A stretch of 64,000 nucleotides of DNA from Pilatotrama ljubarskyi (Eukaryota; Basidiomycota; Agaricomycetes; Polyporales; Polyporaceae), in the NCBI GenBank assembly GCA_022385805.1, contig MU277698.1:1-64000 (forward strand), in the 5' to 3' direction. Each line of letters starts with the position of its first letter. Positions within the stretch are counted from its first letter, which is position 1. The translations under genes and the position numbers were made by a program. Under the pieces are notes generated by a model. The model did no database searches. It was not told the origin of the DNA and saw only the letters and a program-made list of their open reading frames with translations. Below are positions 10,401 to 20,160 of the stretch, one piece after another.

Positions 10401-11546
10401 CTTGTTGAGCAGTTCCAGACTATGCACGATGCGGAGTGATTTGCCGTCCTTCTTGAGAACACAGAACCATCGCGAATGGTAGGAGGAGTTCGAGGGCTCG
10501 TACACGCCCGCCGCGATCTTCTTTTTCAGGATCTCGCAGACTTCCTTGTACAGCCCAGGCGGGATAGGGATGTTCTTCTNNNNNNNNNNGGAGTTCGAGG
10601 GCTCGTACACGCCCGCCGCGATCTTCTTTTTCAGGATCTCGCAGACTTCCTTGTACAGCCCGGGCGGGATAGGGATGTTCTTCTCGACCCACGGCGTGTG
10701 GGGCAGGACGGGGAATTCGATCAGAGGAAAGTACTCCAGCTTGAAGCACCCCCGCTCGGAGTCGTTCCACGCGAAGGCGTCGTTGTGCTTCGCAACGAAG
10801 TCGTGCAGGAGTTTTCGCTCTTCTGGCCATAGGAAGTCTCCGCTGTGCGCGCGGTCCATGGCTATCTTCCGGTCTTCGGTATAACGGCCAGTGGGCGCGA
10901 ACTCCGGCGGGTTTGGGTTCAACTCCGGCATGGTCGCGAGCGGGTCGCCAGTGATGTTGCGTTCGATGCGAAACTTCTCAGGGCATGTGCCCAACGCTGC
11001 GCGCACCTTCTTCGCGACCGGCTTGTACTCTTCTTTGCGGAGAGTAGTATGGCAGATAGTTCACGGTCGCCCATCGGCGCGACAAAATAGGATCCGTCTG
11101 CTGTCATGTACGTGAATGCGAACTGGGTTCGCGAACTGTCCGCGAGGGTATGGGTATCTGCGAAGGCAGGTTGAGCTGGCTTCGTGTCGTTCGCATGCAG
11201 GCAATCCTGTCGAACGGCATCGCGAACAGGTGTCTCCGCGGGTATGGGCTCGCCGCGAGCAAGCGGAGACGACGGGTAGGAAAGTGAGAGAGACTCGGGT
11301 CTAAGATGGGTGGGAACACGTTCGCGTTGTGGGGTTTTGCTCGCAACAGTGGAGGGCCCGCCTGTACGCGCATTTTGTGATGTTTTGTCCTCGGTGGGCG
11401 CGTTCGCGGCTAGAGGTAGTTCTTCGCAGGCTGATAGATAGAGAGCTGGGATCGAGAGAGATGGTTCTAGAATCTGGGTATATGCACGGATCGTTGGCAC
11501 GCCGTACTCCGTCTCGATGACGAGGCCAAGTCCGACGGTTCCGTCC
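7467..11546 (-). pseudogene. pol: Gypsy-1 Pol: reverse transcriptase, RNase H, integrase
   Basis: The main open frame is 11006-7644. It has RT (VPYIDDVP active site), RNase H (AVDTSY, QPKLELYG, VDARSIRG acidic residues) and integrase with an H2C2 zinc finger (HDETGHRGQ... CHLCQVC) and catalytic VTDNGS and NGIAERSH. Defects: the first integrase Asp is Asn (codon 8490-8492, in WYINSMKM); a TGA at 7644-7646 replaces what looks like an Arg codon, after which an acidic C-terminal tail stays open to TAG 7467-7469. Upstream, about 11030-11575 reads well in another frame (...DGTVGLGLVIETEYG...) and joins the main frame through a 1-nt shift at AAGAAGAG near 11035. A 10-N assembly gap (10580-10589) sits between two copies of the same 95 bp. 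The region 11007-11546 is coding, not intergenic. Confidence 0.85.
10485..10684. other. Assembly gap with duplicated flanks
   Basis: Ten Ns (10580-10589) are bordered by two nearly identical 95-bp stretches (10485-10579 and 10590-10684, one mismatch seen). The repeated peptide would break the RT N-terminal region, so this is probably a scaffolding overlap that was not merged. Confidence 0.8.
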
Positions 11547-14534
11547 TCAATCAGCTCGCCGATCGAGGGAGCGAGAGGCGTGGGTCGCTGTGCCTTCGCA
11601 AAACTGAGCCTGTCCCCGAGGAATGGTCGGAATGGTCGCGACCTGGCCGGTGTTGGGACAGCGAATGGTTATGGTCTGGTCCTCGTTCGCGAATTTTTTG
11701 ACCACACTCTTCGTCAGGACATCGAACAGCCGGCTGAGCAGCACGTCGTAGGTGGCGTGGCAAATGACGTGAACTTGCAGATACAGGACGATGTCCGCTA
11801 CGCAAAAGGGCACGTTGCAAACCAGGCCCAAGAAACTGTCGACTTCGCCGTTCGCAGAGATCATCCTCAGTTGGACGCTAGGGTCGTACCACATTCCGAG
11901 GGCGTGGCAAACGTTCTCCGACATCGCGATGACCATACAACCGGGATCGATGATCGCCTCGACGTACTCCTTGTTGTCCACTAGCCCAACGATCGAGCAA
12001 AGCACGTAGGACTCCTTCGCAACCGTTAGCGGGGAGGGCTCTCGGTCCGCAGCCACATCGCGTAGGTAGACCTCGTACGGGTCCGGCAATACATAGGCCC
12101 CCGGTTCGAGGGGCTCGCCGCTACAGGACACGCTTGCGAGGAAGTGCTCCGCGCTAGCACCGTTGTCCTCGTCGGTCACCTCCTCGATGGACGCAAAGCT
12201 GACACTTCGCACATTCGGGACCCTTCGCGGGGTAACTGCTTCGTGATACTTCGCGCGAACCTCCGGGGCGATGGACAGCAGCTCCTCGGGCGACAGGGTA
12301 ATCACGGGCGTCTTCATCGACCTCGCGAAGATTTCCTCCGCGAACTTGATGTCGTGGACAGGGGCCTGGGTGCGGTACGCTGCTTCTCGCTCTCCATCCT
12401 TGGGCTTCGCGGGAGGGGCGCCGAAGTTACGGGCTCGCGGCGGGGCGTACGTGGCGTCCTTCGCCTTCGCGAAAGGGTGCTTGGCTGCCTGCTCAGACAG
12501 TGGGGCCCGCACGGGCGTCGGTGGTCGGGGCGGACCTTCCTTCGTCGGCGCGGTCTTCTTCGCCGTCTCCACCGTCGCGTCCTGTCCCGATCGCTTGACT
12601 TGTTCAGATCGCCCTCCAACCGGTGCAAATCGCGAAGGCTCGTCAACGTGTTCGCGTGATGCTGGGGGTGCCTGTGCTGCTGCTCGCGGCTGCGCACGGA
12701 AGGGATTGTTGCTCGAGGATGCGGGTAGGTGCGGTGGCGCGTCGCGACGTTCTTGCGAAGCCCCTCGCGACTGCGAAGGGTTCAGTCTCCTCCTCGGTAC
12801 CTCCACTCCGTCGAAGCGAGTCCTTCCTTGCCGCAAGTTGAACAGCTCCCTTTCCAACTGGTCTATACGCTCGTCCGTACTTAGCTGGAAGGCGGAGACA
12901 GCTGCCGGGTCCGTTGCTACCGCGAAGAAAAGCTGTGCTGCTGGGTTCGCTGCGCCTCCCTGGCCCTGCACATTCGCTCCCTGCTCCTGCTGTTGCAGGG
13001 GTTGCTGGACCTGCGGACGCAGCGCGCCAGGGTTGCGACGATGCCATTCATAGATGCGATCACGCATGGTGACCCCTTCGTATCCAGGTAGGTGACGGGG
13101 CACGAAGTTTCCATTGGGTAGGACGACTCGACCCTCCTGGTTGCGAAAGACGCGTCCCGTCCGCATGTCTTCTTCGATAAAGGGGCAGGTGCGAAGCTGG
13201 CAGTTGGGTCCGCCACAGTAATGACAGAAGTACCCGTTCTGCAGACACGTGTCTTGTGGGGGATACGCTCCGCCGCCGTAGCGGTTGACCGGAGGCGCGC
13301 TGGCATTGTAGCGGTTACCAGCGAACAGGTTCGTGTTCCCGCTTGTGTTCGTGTTCGCAGAGCCTTCGCCAACTGACTGGGCCAGGAAACATAAGAGAGG
13401 TGCAATCTCTTCCACTTTTACGACGCCTTCGCGCCCTTCGCGCCCTTCGCTCCCTGGTGCGCCTTGGCCTGCTTCCACCGCCGTGGGTTGGGTCCCGTGC
13501 AGGACGAACTTTGCGGCGTCGTAAATCTCCTCGAGCTTATACGGATCGTCTGGGTAGTGGTCAGGTAGCTTCAGCTGCAAACGCTGCGAAACCTGATCGC
13601 GGAGAGGTGGTGCGATTCCGCGGACGAATAGCCGCGATTGCTCGGATTCAGAGAGGCGATTGTGCTTCATGAGGTACGACGTCATCAAGAAGAAGTCGCG
13701 ATAGTACGCCGAGAGCTCCGAGATGTTGGCGATGGGTACGGCCGCTCGCTTCGCCACCAAATTCTCGACGTCCGTGACCGCGAACTTGCGATCCTCTCCC
13801 GCACCCGGGTAGAGCGCGATGACGGCCTTCTTGAAGTCTTCGTACGTCTTGTCCTCGTTTGCGTATTCCGGGAGGCTTTCACAGAGGTCCGAGACGTCGA
13901 TAGGGAGGTAGCGAACCACCCATGACTTGCGTGCCGGGTCCGTTTCGACGCCACTCCGCTCGAAGAGGGTCTCGATGTCTTGGAAGAACCTGCGGAGCGT
14001 TCGCGGCTGCGAAGGATCGAAGGTCAGAGCCGTCGTGTGTCCGCGAGCTGGCATAGGGGGACGGTTCTCGGCCATTGTAGCTTGAGGAGGCGCAGACGCG
14101 GCGAGGGGTGATTCAATGGAGAGTTCTGTGAGGGGGGATAGTTCGCGCGGGATGGGCATCGGGCTCGTTCGCGGTGTGGTATAGATATGGAATGACTCCT
14201 CGGCGATGTTCGCGGGGTCTTCTCGGAGGGACGTGCGTTGCGAAGCTACTTCTTCGACTGCGCTTCGGAACCAGACGATAGCTTCGGGGTCATCTTGCAA
14301 GGCTTCGCAACCACGGTCTAGTAGGCCGAGGACAGGCTCGATGAACGCCGCAAGTGTGTCGTGGTCGACGCGGTTTTGGATCCGTTTAAGGACGTGGGTG
14401 AAGTGCGCAACTGCGATTTCGATGGCAAGATTGGCCTGCGACGACGATGCTCGGTGCCTTCGTGGAATGGCGAAAGGGGACGGCGAAGTTGCCGTCGAAG
14501 GAGGAAGCCGGCGGAGTGAGTTCGAAGTACTCAC
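11547..14534 (-). CDS. gag: Gypsy-1 Gag with zinc knuckle and aspartic protease
   Basis: 995-residue open frame. N-terminal capsid-like helical region (ALTFDPSQPRTLRRFFQDIE), a Cys/His zinc-knuckle region (CHYCGGPNCQLRTCPF), a disordered Arg/Pro-rich middle, then a retropepsin-like domain near the C-terminus. The protease active site reads AIIDPGCMV where the family usually has DPGS/DSGA. The first codon at 14534 is GTG, in the same frame as sequence right after the primer-binding site; the original ATG may be lost or initiation may be downstream. The frame ends at TGA 11547-11549 and the Pol reading continues in a different frame, so a frameshift links them, programmed or mutational. Confidence 0.8.
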   Translation of the reverse strand: MSTSNSLRRLPPSTATSPSPFAIPRRHRASSSQANLAIEIAVAHFTHVLKRIQNRVDHDTLAAFIEPVLGLLDRGCEALQDDPEAIVWFRSAVEEVASQRTSLREDPANIAEESFHIYTTPRTSPMPIPRELSPLTELSIESPLAASAPPQATMAENRPPMPARGHTTALTFDPSQPRTLRRFFQDIETLFERSGVETDPARKSWVVRYLPIDVSDLCESLPEYANEDKTYEDFKKAVIALYPGAGEDRKFAVTDVENLVAKRAAVPIANISELSAYYRDFFLMTSYLMKHNRLSESEQSRLFVRGIAPPLRDQVSQRLQLKLPDHYPDDPYKLEEIYDAAKFVLHGTQPTAVEAGQGAPGSEGREGREGVVKVEEIAPLLCFLAQSVGEGSANTNTSGNTNLFAGNRYNASAPPVNRYGGGAYPPQDTCLQNGYFCHYCGGPNCQLRTCPFIEEDMRTGRVFRNQEGRVVLPNGNFVPRHLPGYEGVTMRDRIYEWHRRNPGALRPQVQQPLQQQEQGANVQGQGGAANPAAQLFFAVATDPAAVSAFQLSTDERIDQLERELFNLRQGRTRFDGVEVPRRRLNPSQSRGASQERRDAPPHLPASSSNNPFRAQPRAAAQAPPASREHVDEPSRFAPVGGRSEQVKRSGQDATVETAKKTAPTKEGPPRPPTPVRAPLSEQAAKHPFAKAKDATYAPPRARNFGAPPAKPKDGEREAAYRTQAPVHDIKFAEEIFARSMKTPVITLSPEELLSIAPEVRAKYHEAVTPRRVPNVRSVSFASIEEVTDEDNGASAEHFLASVSCSGEPLEPGAYVLPDPYEVYLRDVAADREPSPLTVAKESYVLCSIVGLVDNKEYVEAIIDPGCMVIAMSENVCHALGMWYDPSVQLRMISANGEVDSFLGLVCNVPFCVADIVLYLQVHVICHATYDVLLSRLFDVLTKSVVKKFANEDQTITIRCPNTGQVATIPTIPRGQAQFCEGTATHASRSLDRRAD

Positions 14535-14550
14535 TCGTTCCCCCTGCGGT

Positions 14551-14558
14551 GGTCACCA
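14551..14558 (-). other. Primer-binding site of gypsy-1
   Basis: On the minus strand the LTR ends CACATCA, then TTTC, then TGGTGACC, whose TGGT complements the CCA end of a tRNA. The position directly after the 5' LTR fits a minus-strand primer-binding site. The tRNA is not identified. Confidence 0.5.
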
Positions 14559-14562
14559 GAAA

Positions 14563-15434
14563 TGATGTGCCAAATCTACCCTAAAGCCGTGAGGTTGAGG
14601 CCGAGAGCCTTTGTAGGTCGAGGCCTCTGACGAGCTGAGCTGAGGTAGATGGCGGGATCAGAAGATGTAGCGGTTCGGCCGGGGTGCCCTTGAGGCGAAC
14701 GTCGCGATGCGGCAGTGGATCGGAGCAAACAGAGTTCTTCGCAGGTGTTCGCAAGCTCTTCGCAGGTGTTCGCAACCGTTCGCGGGTCTTCGCGGGTACT
14801 TGGTACGCTCTTCGCAGTCTTGTTGGGCTCAACGCGGACGCGGAGGGGCTCAGTGATTTCTTCGCAGCTATGCAGTGTTCAACAGCAACTCAGTGTAAGA
14901 CGCGAACAGTGAAGAGGAAGGCAAAATGCTCAATAAGAAACTTGACGCGGCGAAGTAGTAAACGCAAGGGGAACGTGAACGCGGACTCAGTTAGGGCTCA
15001 GTGAGATCTCTGCTCTCGAGAGGGGGAACAGAATCTGGATTGCTGCGCTGCGAAGCGCGAGTATTTTACATCAGTGCCAAAATGGCGTGCTACGCGTGTG
15101 ACGCCGGACCAGACCTTCGCGCTGCCGAGCCGACTGCGAACGCACGGACCTAGTGCTGGGGGCATCTTCAGGGCAGGCGGGTGCGAAGAACTTCGCTCCC
15201 CAACTCCTGGTCACCCACCGGGTTCTGCGCAATGGCTGCACGTCGAGTCCCTCGCGGGACTTTGCGATCCGTTGCGGAGGCTGCGAAGCTGCGAAGGCCT
15301 GCGAAGCTGCGAAGGCCTGCGGACCTGTGCGAAGAACTATGAAGAACTGCGAAGAACTGCAAAGATGCACGGAGATGCGCGAAGGGAGCAGTTTCGGTGC
15401 TCCGCGGCCTCATGCGCGGAGTGGGGTCGCATCA
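14563..15434 (-). repeat. Full-length 5' LTR of gypsy-1
   Basis: 872 bp, TGATG...CATCA, flanked inside by the primer-binding site and outside by TCGA. It contains two copies of a 21-bp TTCGC-rich unit near 14735-14775 and a GCGAAGGCCT direct repeat near 15285-15320. Confidence 0.9.
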
Positions 15435-15565
15435 TCGACACTGGCAGTGTTGTTTCTACCCCTCCTAGTCAGTATTGTACTCACACCCATTTCTGACATA
15501 TCGCGATACTAATAGAGTTATCCGGGATAAGCGCTCATTAGCCGCCGGGAGGTCACGCGTGACGA

Positions 15566-15594
15566 TAGTGGTCGAATCTACGCTGGGCCTACCT
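15566..15594 (-). repeat. Right terminal inverted repeat of DDE transposon
   Basis: 29 bp, perfect complement of 464-492. Followed by TA. It lies about 130 bp beyond the end of the nested gypsy-1 LTR. Confidence 0.9.
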
Positions 15595-15596
15595 TA

Positions 15597-16105
15597 GCTG
15601 GCACACAACAATGAAAGCTGGGCACACAACAATGAAGAACTGGTGAAGTTTGAGTGGCACCTTTATATCTGATTAGATACCCTCATAAACCATGTAGTGG
15701 TATTGAGCTTGAGAACAGATCTCTAATGACATATAATATGCCCATAAGCTGCCAGGACTTCTTCAACCAAGGGTCAGAAGCTATGCAAGTGTCTAGGTTC
15801 AAGCAAAGAACAGGAAAACCTGTACCAGCACCTTCAGATCTGATGATCTGTAATAATAAACCATGGACTTATATTCAGCTATAGAACAGCTTCCTCATGA
15901 TATGCAATATGTCTGTAGAGACCTGGTAAACAAGCCTACAAAAGAACAAAGAACAAGAAAACCTTCACTAGAGTCTTCAGATGTGATTATCTCTCTTCAC
16001 AAACCATGTAGCTGCATTCAGCTTGAGAACAGCTTTCTAATGATATACACTACACCTCTAAACACTTAGTAAAGAAGCCTGAAAGGGAAGTGTGGCTGAT
16101 TTTGG
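15597..16105. repeat. AT-rich ~170-bp satellite, right block
   Basis: Three clear units with cores starting AACCATG at about 15688, 15858 and 15999, in the same orientation as 1-461. The block continues the array interrupted by the TIR transposon. No gene is seen. Confidence 0.65.
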
Positions 16106-16176
16106 TTGAGGACAAACAAGTGTAAAGAACATGTCGTGTCGCGTCAATTATCAAGTAAGCGCCTGTACAAGCAGAA

Positions 16177-16228
16177 CCAAATCTTGTGGCACGATCCCAG
16201 GTTTCTGAGATCGTACCAGAAGATTTGG
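16177..16228. repeat. Near-perfect 20-bp hairpin
   Basis: Arms 16177-16196 and 16209-16228 (CCAAATCTTGTGGCACGATC and its complement with two mismatches) around a 12-nt loop. It lies between satellite and the 3' end of the LINE. Role unknown; it could be the tip of a small mobile element. Confidence 0.6.
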
Positions 16229-16349
16229 TCGTGTTTCGCGAGCACCTATGGAGAACGGAGAACAGATTTATTAGACCGACTACGCTACAACAAGTAACTC
16301 AGGTAAAGAGCAATACCTCGCTGGCCCGGCTGACTTAGCGGAGTGGTAA

Positions 16350-19300
16350 TTACTGTAATAAATATTGTAGGTGTGGGGGTAGGAAAAGCGCTTCAGTCGA
16401 GGGCGCCGCCCGGACCCGAGGGGAGGTGCGCCGCTTGTATACTCCCCAGATGCGACCCGCGAGGCAGATGGAGGCAGTATGCCAGCCGTGGACAACCCGC
16501 GTGAGAAGGCGCCGCGCTGGAGGATGGAGGAGCTGGGTGTTGAGATGCAGGGGCGGCATGGTGCCCAGATAATAGCGGCTCGTGTATTGCGGCCATACGT
16601 CAAGGGAGTCGGAGAAGAGCGTCAACGTGATCTGGAGGACGACGTCCTTAATGGCTGGTGTGGTTTCAGCAGCGTTGAGCTGCTCGGATGTGTCACGGAT
16701 CAGATCCTGCAGGGCGCTTTGACGTAGATCGTCAAAGGATGGGCAGCGGACGAAGACGTGATGCATGGTTTCAACGGCAGGGCAGCTAGCATGGCACCAG
16801 GGCAGACAGTCGCCCAAGTGGGTGAAGCGGATAGCGCAGGTGTCGAGTTGGCTGGAGCGGGCATAGAGTTGGACGGCGGCAGAGTACGCAGACGAGGCGC
16901 GAGTGTATGGATGGGGTGGTGGGGAGTGAGCATCGTAGAGGGGCCGAAAGAGGGTGAGGTTGGGGCGGGCATCAGAGCGGGAGAACAGGGAGGAGGCACG
17001 GGAGATGAGAAAGGAGGGGATATTCGCTTCGACGTAGCCATAGGAAGGGGAGTGGAGAGTGTAGTCAGGTAGGGTAAAGGTTGGGAGGGGCAAGAAGAGG
17101 GGGCGGAGTGATGGGGAGTGTGCGAGGGGAGAGGATGCGAGGGCGTCGACATAGGCATTTGCACGGGCAGGGAGGGAGGTGGAAGAGGTGTGGGCAGGGG
17201 TGTAGGAGATACGGGGACAGTTTGGGAAGCGGGAGCGGAGGTCGAGAAGCCAACGGTAGACAGAGAGAGCAGGTGTGAAGGAGGGGGTGTTGTAGTGGGA
17301 AGGGAGGGAGGAGTGCGTGTCGAGGAAGCGGACGGAGTTAAGATGATCTGTGTAGAGGGTGGGAGGGGTGAGGGAGGAGGCGGAGGGGGAGTCGAGGTGG
17401 AGAAGGGTGGCAGCGACGAGGCCTAAGATCTTGCCATGAAGGCTATCAATGATGCAAGGCGGTCTGACGGAGCGACGGACATGAGAAGAGTGGAGGAGGT
17501 GGTGACGGCAGCGAAGGTGACATGCTTGGAGGGTTCACAGAGCGGTTGGAGGATGTCGACGGCTGAAGCATCAGAGGCGAGAATGAGGGGGAAGGTGTCG
17601 GAGCAGAGGGGAGGGACAGGAGAGACAGCGGCGGCGGTTCGAATATACATTTCTGCCTCGTCTCGGCACACACTGCGAGGGAGGGCTAGCTCCCAGCGAT
17701 TGTCGGCGATGCTGTATCACGGGACGCCAGCGGTTGCGTGAACGAGGTCCACGAGGGTGAGTCGTTGGAGCCATGCTTTAATCCCTGGCCACTCGCGGCC
17801 AGCTGCAAAAGTTCGCAGTGTGGCGGGCAGGTGGTCATGTGGGATGAGATGGGGGTGGCAGGATGGCGCAGAGGAGGGGCAGGTCCAGGATCCAAGCTGA
17901 GAGAGGTGAGTGAGGCCCGCACGCTCAAGGTTAGTGATGGAAAGGGAGTCAGGGGAGGAGGGAGGAGGCGGTAGGGTGCGAATGAGGTGGCGGAGGGCGA
18001 CGTTTCCGTGGAAGAGGAATGACTGATCTGTGAGGCGAATACCGAGGTCAAGCTCGTGTAGGACTTCATGCGCGGTGATCCAAGCCACGGGAAGGCGTCG
18101 CTTGAGGCGGGAGAAGGAGCGAGAAACACTGCCTTCAAGGGGACTGCAGCACTTGTTGAACATACAAGTCCAGTCGGCGAGTGTGATACGAGCCATGCTT
18201 CAGAACGCAGGCACGTGATGATTAAGGTCGCGGAGCAGGCCTTCGATGGCGGCAGCATCGTTGAGCTGGGAGAGGGAACAGAATTCAAAGCCGAGATGGG
18301 AGAGGGGGGCAAAGAGAAGGTGAGTACTGAAGTGGAAGGGGAAGCCGAGGTAGTCATGGATGTGGTGTGCGAGAAGGCGATCGAGGTCGAGTACAGAGGA
18401 CCGGGGGAGGGGTTGATACGAGAGGTATGGGCGGATGCGGGAGACGAGACAGGAGGTGAGAATGCGGCGGAGGGCGGTGAGGGGTAGGCGAGTGGGGAGG
18501 TTGGGGAAGGAGAAGTGGGAGATAATGTGTCGGATTTTCTCATATTGTGCGTTGGGGTCGTTGATTTGTATGCGGAGGAACTCGAAGAAATTGGTAGTGA
18601 TGGGGACAGGGTGGAGGGTGGTGTGAGGCGAGTCGGGGTTGGTAGGATCCACGGAGGGCATGGTGGTGGTGTTGCTACCGAAGCTGGGAGGGGGTTGGGT
18701 GGTGTATAGCAGTGACTTGGCCCAGTTCGTCTCCCATCCATAAGCAGCCTGAAAATGATCAGCATGAAGTGCAGCAGTCCGCAAGGCAGTCAACGACGGC
18801 ATGAGGAGGATGGAGTCATCCATAGCCTCAACCATCAGGACACGGAGGTGGAGATGGTCATCAGGAATGTGTGGCTTACCGAGCGCGCCCTGGCGAGACA
18901 TGAGCGTGAGGCAGTCTTCAGGCGCCATGACGTCGCTGAGCCAGTGGTTGACCATGCTCGTGGTGAGAGTGGACTTCAGCGGGGAGAACGGGCCACCTTG
19001 TTGTGTGACACCTGAAACTGTGAAGGAGGTGGTTAGGCCATAGGCAGTCTTTACCTGGTACGGTACACAATGCTGCGCCGATCTGTCTAGGTCGGCGAGC
19101 GCGCGGGGTAACCCATAGGCTTGTACCGCGTCGTAGAACCCCTCAGGTTCGAGGCGGTCGAAGCCCTTTTGTTGATCTCGCCGCAACACGAAGAGGGGTT
19201 GCTTGTGGCGGTGCGCATACACATCGACTTGGGCGAGGAAGGAGACCAAGTCGCGTGCCTGGACCCTGGGCTGGGTGGCGACCTGCGTCTGCGGTAGAAT

Positions 19301-20160
19301 GCCGTGTTCTGCAGCGTAGGGCGCTAGGAGTTGGTTGCGCCCGGCGAAGGGGAGGTTTTTGAGCAGGTTGGAACAGGTGATGCCGCGGTAATTTGCGAGA
19401 TCTGTGCGCACCCCTCGCTTGAAGATGGTCGACACTATTGCGGGCTTGACAGAGTCTGGGATGTGGGAGTTTTCAATCTCGTAGTTGACGAGATCAAGCA
19501 CGAGAGAGGGCGGAGTCGCTGAGCGCCTTGATACACCACTTCTCCCACAAGTCGGGCCCAGGGGAGGGGCGTGGGTTGCCCTTGCGTAGGAGCATGCGGA
19601 GGTCTGCCAGCGTCAGTAAACGGGGCCAAATAAAGGGATGAGCGGCCGTGCACTCACGTATGTGAGCAATAGATGGCGTTGTCATCCAGGGTTTTTGAGA
19701 TGGCACCCGAGGAGTGCGGGTGAAGAGTGAGGAGAAGTAACGCACCGTGGCCTCCTTGATCCCACTAGCGCTAGTGACCAGTATTGACGGGTCATCGGGG
19801 CTCTGAAGCGCGGCTGGTGGACCGTCAGAGTCTAAGGAATGCATGTAGAGGCGCTTACAAGGGCCCCCTAATAGGGCGGCATTGATTCGAGCGCGCGACA
19901 CCTGTGTGACACAACGTTCAGCCTCAGCGCGCTCATTCAAGTAGCGCAGCCTTCCGAGGGTACGCCGCAGTCGCTGGAGGTAGGCTAGGAGATCTGAGGT
20001 GGTCAGTGCTCGGTCAGTGGGAGGGACGGACCGGGTGAAATCTGCGATGAGTCGTTGAGCCCATAAGTGGTCATGCGCGAGCCAGGTGACAGAGTCATTT
20101 TTTGCGGCGAAGATGAGGCGGTTGACTCAGCGCGTTTCGGTGAGAATGGCGCGTATGCGG
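16350..20160 (-). pseudogene. LINE reverse transcriptase, RNase H and C-terminal Cys/His domain
   Basis: Reads in pieces: 20300-19494 in one frame with TGA at 20127-20129, then 19501-17423 in another after a 1-nt shift near 19505, with TGA at 18200-18202 and 17717-17719. RT motifs are RRDQQKGFD and VEAMDDS. The RNase H region follows (LILASDAS, then YTDHLNSVRF and TPAHTSS). The Glu expected in the LHGE motif is Lys. The last part carries a C/H motif (CLPWCHASC...HHVFVRC). Pro/Ser/Thr-rich coding makes the plus strand strikingly G/A-rich here. Confidence 0.75.

Larger units (their letters stand above)
3339..15434 (-). mobile_element. Ty3/Gypsy LTR retrotransposon (gypsy-1) with antisense genes
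   Basis: Gag and pol lie on the minus strand (14534 to 7467). The full LTR is 14563-15434 (TG...CA). Only 176 bp of the other LTR remains at 3339-3514. The element is flanked by a 4-bp duplication, TCGA (3335-3338 and 15435-15438), so its outer ends are original. The 3' LTR has lost its U3 part at about 3514, where sequence jumps to an antisense gene that also lacks its 5' exon; one internal deletion would explain both. Between pol and the 3' LTR are three plus-strand genes. There is no chromodomain. The solo LTR at 33494-34442 is the same family. Confidence 0.9.
464..15594 (+). mobile_element. TA-flanked TIR DNA transposon carrying a nested Ty3/Gypsy element
   Basis: The two ends are perfect inverted repeats of 29 bp (464-492 and 15566-15594, starting AGGTAGGCCCAGCGTAGATT), each bordered by a TA dinucleotide (462-463 and 15595-15596), which suggests a TA target duplication. 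The autonomous element would be about 3 kb: removing the retroelement at 3339-15434 and one TCGA copy leaves one transposase gene plus about 160 bp of right end. Sub-terminal palindromes are visible: CACGTG at 493-498 and 504-509, and GTCACGCGTGAC at 15552-15563. Family assignment rests on the transposase it encodes. Confidence 0.85.

Noticed and set aside
11020..11045. Programmed -1 frameshift in gypsy-1 pol
   Set aside because: The site AAAGAAGAG is not a canonical slippery heptamer; a 1-nt deletion explains it equally well. Kept only as a note under pol.
16758..17426. Gly/Arg/Glu-rich plus-strand frames
   Set aside because: Complement of the Pro/Ser/Thr-rich LINE RNase H region.
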